Source of the DNA: Iris pallida
Taxonomy: Eukaryota > Streptophyta > Magnoliopsida > Asparagales > Iridaceae
Length of the DNA: 64,000 bases
NCBI GenBank assembly: GCA_029216955.1
Contig: JANAVB010005597.1
Coordinates: 43,269,535 to 43,333,534 of the forward strand
Direction: 5' to 3'
The notes under the pieces: model-generated
Told to the model about the DNA's origin: nothing
Seen by the model: the letters and a program-made list of their open reading frames with translations, nothing else
Database searches by the model: none
Made by a program: the position numbers and the translations under genes
Shown: piece after piece, positions 59,934-64,000 of the stretch
Numbering within the stretch: the stretch's first letter is position 1
How the letters are laid out: each line of letters starts with the position of its first letter

Positions 59934-61817
59934 TGTCACGTCCCGATCCCGGAGGATCGAAATCTAGCCACTGAGCGTGATGTCGTACAAGTCTAGATTG
60001 CACTTATACAAGGCAAAACCATTACAGTTTCTGGTATTTCTCAGAAAACAACGACAGTGCAGCAAACCAAGAAGATAAATTGAAGTCACAACAAAATATG
60101 AAGAAGTATATCTCTTTATTGATAATTGTAATGGATTACAAGACTTATAGCTGAATAGAGAGTTTACAACAGATTACAAGACTCTTGAATAGCCAACCGA
60201 ATATATATACTTGCCATTTAGGCTACAACCGAACATGCCGACTTGCTTACAATGAACTTGTCGATTTGGCTTACAATATCACTGGTTCATCTGTGTTACA
60301 TTGTTCCATACATTATGTCCCATATAGCAGAAGACATCGTCTTGCAAGAAGAGCTCCTGCAGACCCATCCGATTCATCGATGCCAAGCACTGATCAAACG
60401 ATTTTTTCTGTGCACAAGCACCTAAAATAATGTTCACAACGTGGGTCAGTACATCATCTATGTACTGGCGAGCAGTGCTGGCCCAACTCACCTAAGAAGA
60501 TAACACTAAGTAATCATGTTATAGAACATTATTAAAAGTGGTCTTTCTCGTTGCGTTAGGGTTAATTTCATTGTTATATCCCACAAGAAATAAAGCATGC
60601 AAATCTCATAGCCATCATAATATAAAACAATGTGATATCACCCCTTGATGATTTCTTACCCACGGTCGTATAGCCATCCATGTTTATTTATAATACTTAC
60701 TCAGCTGCACAAGACATTGTTAAGAACAATATCATAATTATAATATTCTTCACCATTATGGTGATTCTTACCAACAACCGACATCCTTCCCTGTATATGA
60801 TTTATAACTTACTCTGTCTGCATAATACAACATTAGCATGAGACATGTCTATATGTGGGTCACTGACTACACGTCATCTTGGACTTATGGTTAGACAGCT
60901 CCCCTTCAGCGGCGGGTAGCTAGCCCAGTCCGAAAGGTTCCCGAATCACCGTGCTACTACTTCAGCACTGTGCTATTACTTCAGGACGAGGTTCCCCCTA
61001 GGACGAATCGATTTCGAGACCTCGGAATACCGTTCGAGGAACCACCTTGTCGACAAGTTGTCCATGACCATGCAAATATATATAACTTATCTATGAAGAA
61101 AACATATAATGCATGATTAAAAAAAACTAAGTAATAAGCCACCATTCTTATTCGTATTGCCATCTTGCCTTGAGCCAACGCTCACATTATCATCTGCCTA
61201 AATCCAGGGTCTTAGCGTAATCAACATTGTACATCGGTTAGGATAATAGAATATTGTTACTCAATCTCTTTCCCACATCTTTGATACCATACAATTTTCT
61301 TAGTCATAACTCAAGCCTGCTCATTGCCCAGTTCTCGGGCTTATCATCTATGTTACCATCTATTCATCGAGCTGAGTTTCGATCTACTCACGGTCCAACT
61401 CTTGGGACTTAGCATCTGTTTTAGCATACATTCACCGAGTTGAAACTCGATATACTTATCGTCCAAGTATTTGGGACTTTACTTCATCTGTCATGTATTT
61501 CATCGCAACGCACAAGCATACAATTCATCATTGAGCAACAACAGTTTACGAGTCATGTGATTATTTATTTTTCATTATCTTTCTGGTTTACATGCAATAT
61601 AGCATTCAACAACTCAACAAGTAATATATCATACTATCCTTTTATTAGGAGTGAAGCTAAAGGATCTTCGAATGGTTCAACACTACTCACATTTATAGGA
61701 CGATTTCCGCCACGATCGCATAGCCTTCCAAGCGATCCTTTGCATAATCCCAAGTCCAACAATGCTTCGTCGAACCAACTATCCATGATAAGACATCTTG
61801 CGGGTCGGGACACTACA
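59934..61817 (-). mobile_element. Solo LTR (1884 bp), gypsy-type
   Basis: It begins TGTCACGTCCCGATCCC and ends GGTCGGGACACTACA. The TSD CAATC is perfect (59929-59933 and 61818-61822). Reversed, it starts TGTAGTGTCCCGACC and ends GGGACGTGACA, like the gypsy LTR at 17213, and contains the same CTTGTCGACAAG palindrome (61046-61057). No element protein is present. Confidence 0.9.
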
Positions 61818-61861
61818 CAATCATAAGGAGATTCGAAGACAACGTCCCCTAAAATTAAATA

Positions 61862-63565
61862 GGAAAGATTTATGAAATGCCCAAAAACTAAAAAAGTTAT
61901 ATGTAAAACCCACCGCTAAAAAAACTTTCATCGCGTGCCCAGAATTAGAGAAACTTATCCAAAGCGGGTTCCAAATGACCCTTTTGCCCTTCCTTTTAAT
62001 TTATTGGAAACACCCACAAAACTGCTCTTAAAAAAATGTTTCAATACTCCATCTTCTTCCATACACTGCTCACTTTCGAATCTAGGTTTTCTCCTAAAAA
62101 ATCTTCAAAAACTCGTCGAAAAATTTCGGAAAGACCGGGACGAACGACAAAAGTGCTAAAACAACATCATTTTTTTGCGAATCTAAAATTTCGGAAGGCC
62201 GTCTAATAGTGAAGCTGTTACTTTCAGTCTCCTCGACGATACGCTCATTTTGCGACAAATGGGACCTCGTTTCGACCTCCCAGTCAAAAGTTATGGCCCT
62301 CCAAAGTTTCAGCTAACCATAAAATGCAAGAGAATGGCATTCTCCGTCTTAATTTACACGGAGAATGACATTCTCCGTCTTAATTTACGCGGAGAATGGT
62401 CATTCCAGTGTTAAAACGCAGGAGAATGATCATTCTCCGTGTTAGAAACACGGAGAATGCCATTCTCCGTGTTAAATGAAACGGAGAATATGTCATTCTC
62501 CGTGTTAAATAAAACGGAGAATGGCATTCTCCGTCCTAATTAAGACGGAGAATGGACATTCTCCGTGCTAAATTAAACGGAGAATGACCATTCTCCGTCT
62601 TAATTAGGACGGAGAATGCCATTCTCCGTGTAATTTATCACGAAGAATGTCATTCTAGTGTTAAAACGCAGGAGAATGACCATTCTCCGTGTTAGAAACA
62701 CGGAAAATGCCATTCTCCGTGTTAATTAGGACGAAGAATGGCCATTCTCCGTCTTAAATAAAACGGAGAATGCCATTCTCCGTCCTAATTAAGACGGAGA
62801 ATGACATTCTCGGTCCTAATTAAGACGGAAACGGAGAATGTCATTCTCCGTGTTAATTAGGACGGAGAATGGCATTCTCCGTCTTAAATAAAACGGAGAA
62901 TGGCATTCTCCGTCCTAATTAAGACGGAGAATGACATTCTCGGTCCTAATTAAGACGGAAACGGAGAATGCCATTCTCCGTCCTAATTAAGACGGAGAAT
63001 GCCATTCTCCGTCCTAATTAAGACGGAGAATGGTCATTTCCAGTGTTAAAACGTGTAATTTAGTTTTTTCAGGAATAAAGAGTTTCGTTCTTCTTTCAAA
63101 GCGATGATAATTCTTATGGAAAAGAAGAAGAAAGATCTTCTCTCCACAATTGAAGATCTGAGTTCAAATGTCTCCACGATGAAGATGATGATGATGGTGA
63201 TGATGATGACGAGCGATGATCTGAGTTCGACTGAAGAAAAACACACCGAACTACGAACGATCTTTGCGATCTCTGCTGAATATGAGAGCAATGAAATTCA
63301 GATTTCCCGTGAAGAAGAAGAAGACGAAAATCGCAATCCAGATCTGAGTTTTTTGAATTCAAATACATATAGATGACCAATTCGCGCGGAGGGGTAGTTT
63401 CGATATTATAAATTAAATAGCAGTTTCTAGCGGGTGGCATCTAAAAGAGAATCTTGGAATATTTAACGTGAAAATACTTAATTCTGGGTATTTCATAAAA
63501 CTTATCCAGCGGGTGGGCATTTCATAAAAGCCCACCCCGAAATTGGGTTTCTCAGCAATTTCCAG
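61862..63565. mobile_element. Probable MULE-like element carrying a hairpin array
   Basis: The ends are inverted over about 100 bp with gaps: TTTATGAAATGCCCA on the left matches the reverse of TGGGCATTTCATAAAA near 63510, and GTGCCCAGAATTA matches a second pair. The 9-bp repeat AATTAAATA flanks it (61853-61861 and 63566-63574). AT-rich TSDs can arise by chance, so the exact ends are provisional. No transposase is present. A short acidic frame at 63104-63376 has no recognisable family. Confidence 0.6.
62329..63043. repeat. Array of 23 short palindromes (ACGGAGAATGNCATTCTCCGT)
   Basis: Twenty-three near-perfect dyads of the type CGGAGAATG(N)CATTCTCCG occur at about 31-bp spacing. The spacers are themselves similar and partly palindromic (TCCTAATTAAGA, TCTTAATTAGGA, TGTTAAATAAAA). 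A higher-order period of about 130 bp is visible between about 62745 and 62960. Units marked by CAGTGTTAAAACG occur at 62407, 62657 and 63041. Confidence 0.95.
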
Positions 63566-63574
63566 AATTAAATA

Positions 63575-63782
63575 TATAGAAACTTTGTCCCGTCCACCAC
63601 TCCTCCGACAACTTTTCCAGCAATAACTTCCCATTGTAATTTTTTTTTTTTTTGAGGCTAAAAAAAAAGAAGAAGAAGGAACTTGAAAAAATAGAAGAGA
63701 GAGAAAGAGAGAGAGAGGGATTGTTGATGGTAGCTGCTGCCTTAAGCTGGGGGGGCCCACACGCTATGGAGTATATGTATGA
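63575..63782. other. Purine-rich intergenic stretch
   Basis: Poly-T, AAGAAG and GAGAGA runs around 63640-63720. No gene was recognised. Confidence 0.5.
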
Positions 63783-64000
63783 GCAATGCTATGCCTACAA
63801 CCAAATTCTTACAACCCCTTTACTTTCGCCACGTGTCGGGTTTCGATTGGAGGAGAGGAGTAAGTGGTGGGGTCGGGTGGAGCCCATGTAGCAGGGGGGG
63901 TGTGAGGGGTGGTGGGATCCGATGGGACCCATGTGTAAGGAGTTGGTGAGTGAGGTTGTAAAAAAGTTGTAAGAATTTGGTAGTAAACTTAGCATTATTG
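63783..64000. mobile_element. MITE reaching the window edge
   Basis: CTACAACCAAATTCTTACAAC near 63795 pairs with the reverse of GTTGTAAGAATTTGGTAGTA near 63980, and GCAATGCTA pairs with TAGCATTATTG at the end. The interior is G-rich. The TSD cannot be checked because the window ends. Confidence 0.65.

Noticed and set aside
62329..63043. CRISPR-like regular repeat-spacer pattern
   Set aside because: The genome is a plant, the spacers are similar to each other rather than unique, and no cas gene is present. It is a palindromic tandem repeat inside a transposon.
63104..63376. Acidic, Met-rich 90-residue frame
   Set aside because: Composition reflects GATGATGATG and GAAGAAGAAG runs. There is an opposing open frame and no recognisable domain.

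Overview
This is nuclear DNA of a flowering plant. The evidence is a complete seven-exon amino acid permease gene with plant-type GT-AG introns, Ty3/gypsy elements primed by the plant initiator tRNA-Met site (TGGTATCAGAGC), plant L1-type LINE and hAT proteins, and dense MITEs. The species cannot be named from the sequence. Most of the window is transposable-element DNA. Only two host genes are well supported.

Layout. 1-1.8 kb: nested MITEs with clean target-site duplications (TSDs). 2.6-8.7 kb: minus-strand gene for a conserved plant protein that I recall as the DUF7812 type, at least four good exons plus one candidate exon. 9.5-16.9 kb: MITE field with two Tourist-type elements, each broken by another insertion (a 2.7-kb solo LTR and a MULE-type MITE), and a possible gene fragment. 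16.9-34.1 kb: one PIF/Harbinger-type MITE split by a Ty3/gypsy element, which is itself split by a solo LTR and by a 6.9-kb non-autonomous LTR element. 34.1-37.5 kb: a 1-kb foldback, two related MITEs and a long-TIR element. 38.8-43.3 kb: plus-strand AAP-family amino acid permease with repeats in three introns. 43.5-51.05 kb: minus-strand LINE with a 12-bp TSD, cut by a 3.05-kb solo LTR. 52.9-59.75 kb: hAT element with a perfect 8-bp TSD, cut by another copy of that LTR. 59.9-61.8 kb: another solo LTR. 61.9-63.6 kb: probable MULE derivative carrying a striking array of 23 short hairpins. 63.8-64.0 kb: a MITE reaching the window edge.

How the parts relate. The permease is predicted to import amino acids at the plasma membrane. 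The DUF7812-like gene has no known role I can state. The transposons form a readable relative chronology because almost every insertion keeps its TSD; for example the broken right LTR of the gypsy element sums to 34+991+635 = 1660 bp, exactly the length of its left LTR. No gene system such as a biosynthetic cluster or resistance-gene array was found. The least explained structures are the hairpin array at 62.3-63.0 kb and the non-homologous tandem arrays that occupy the same place in three copies of one LTR family.
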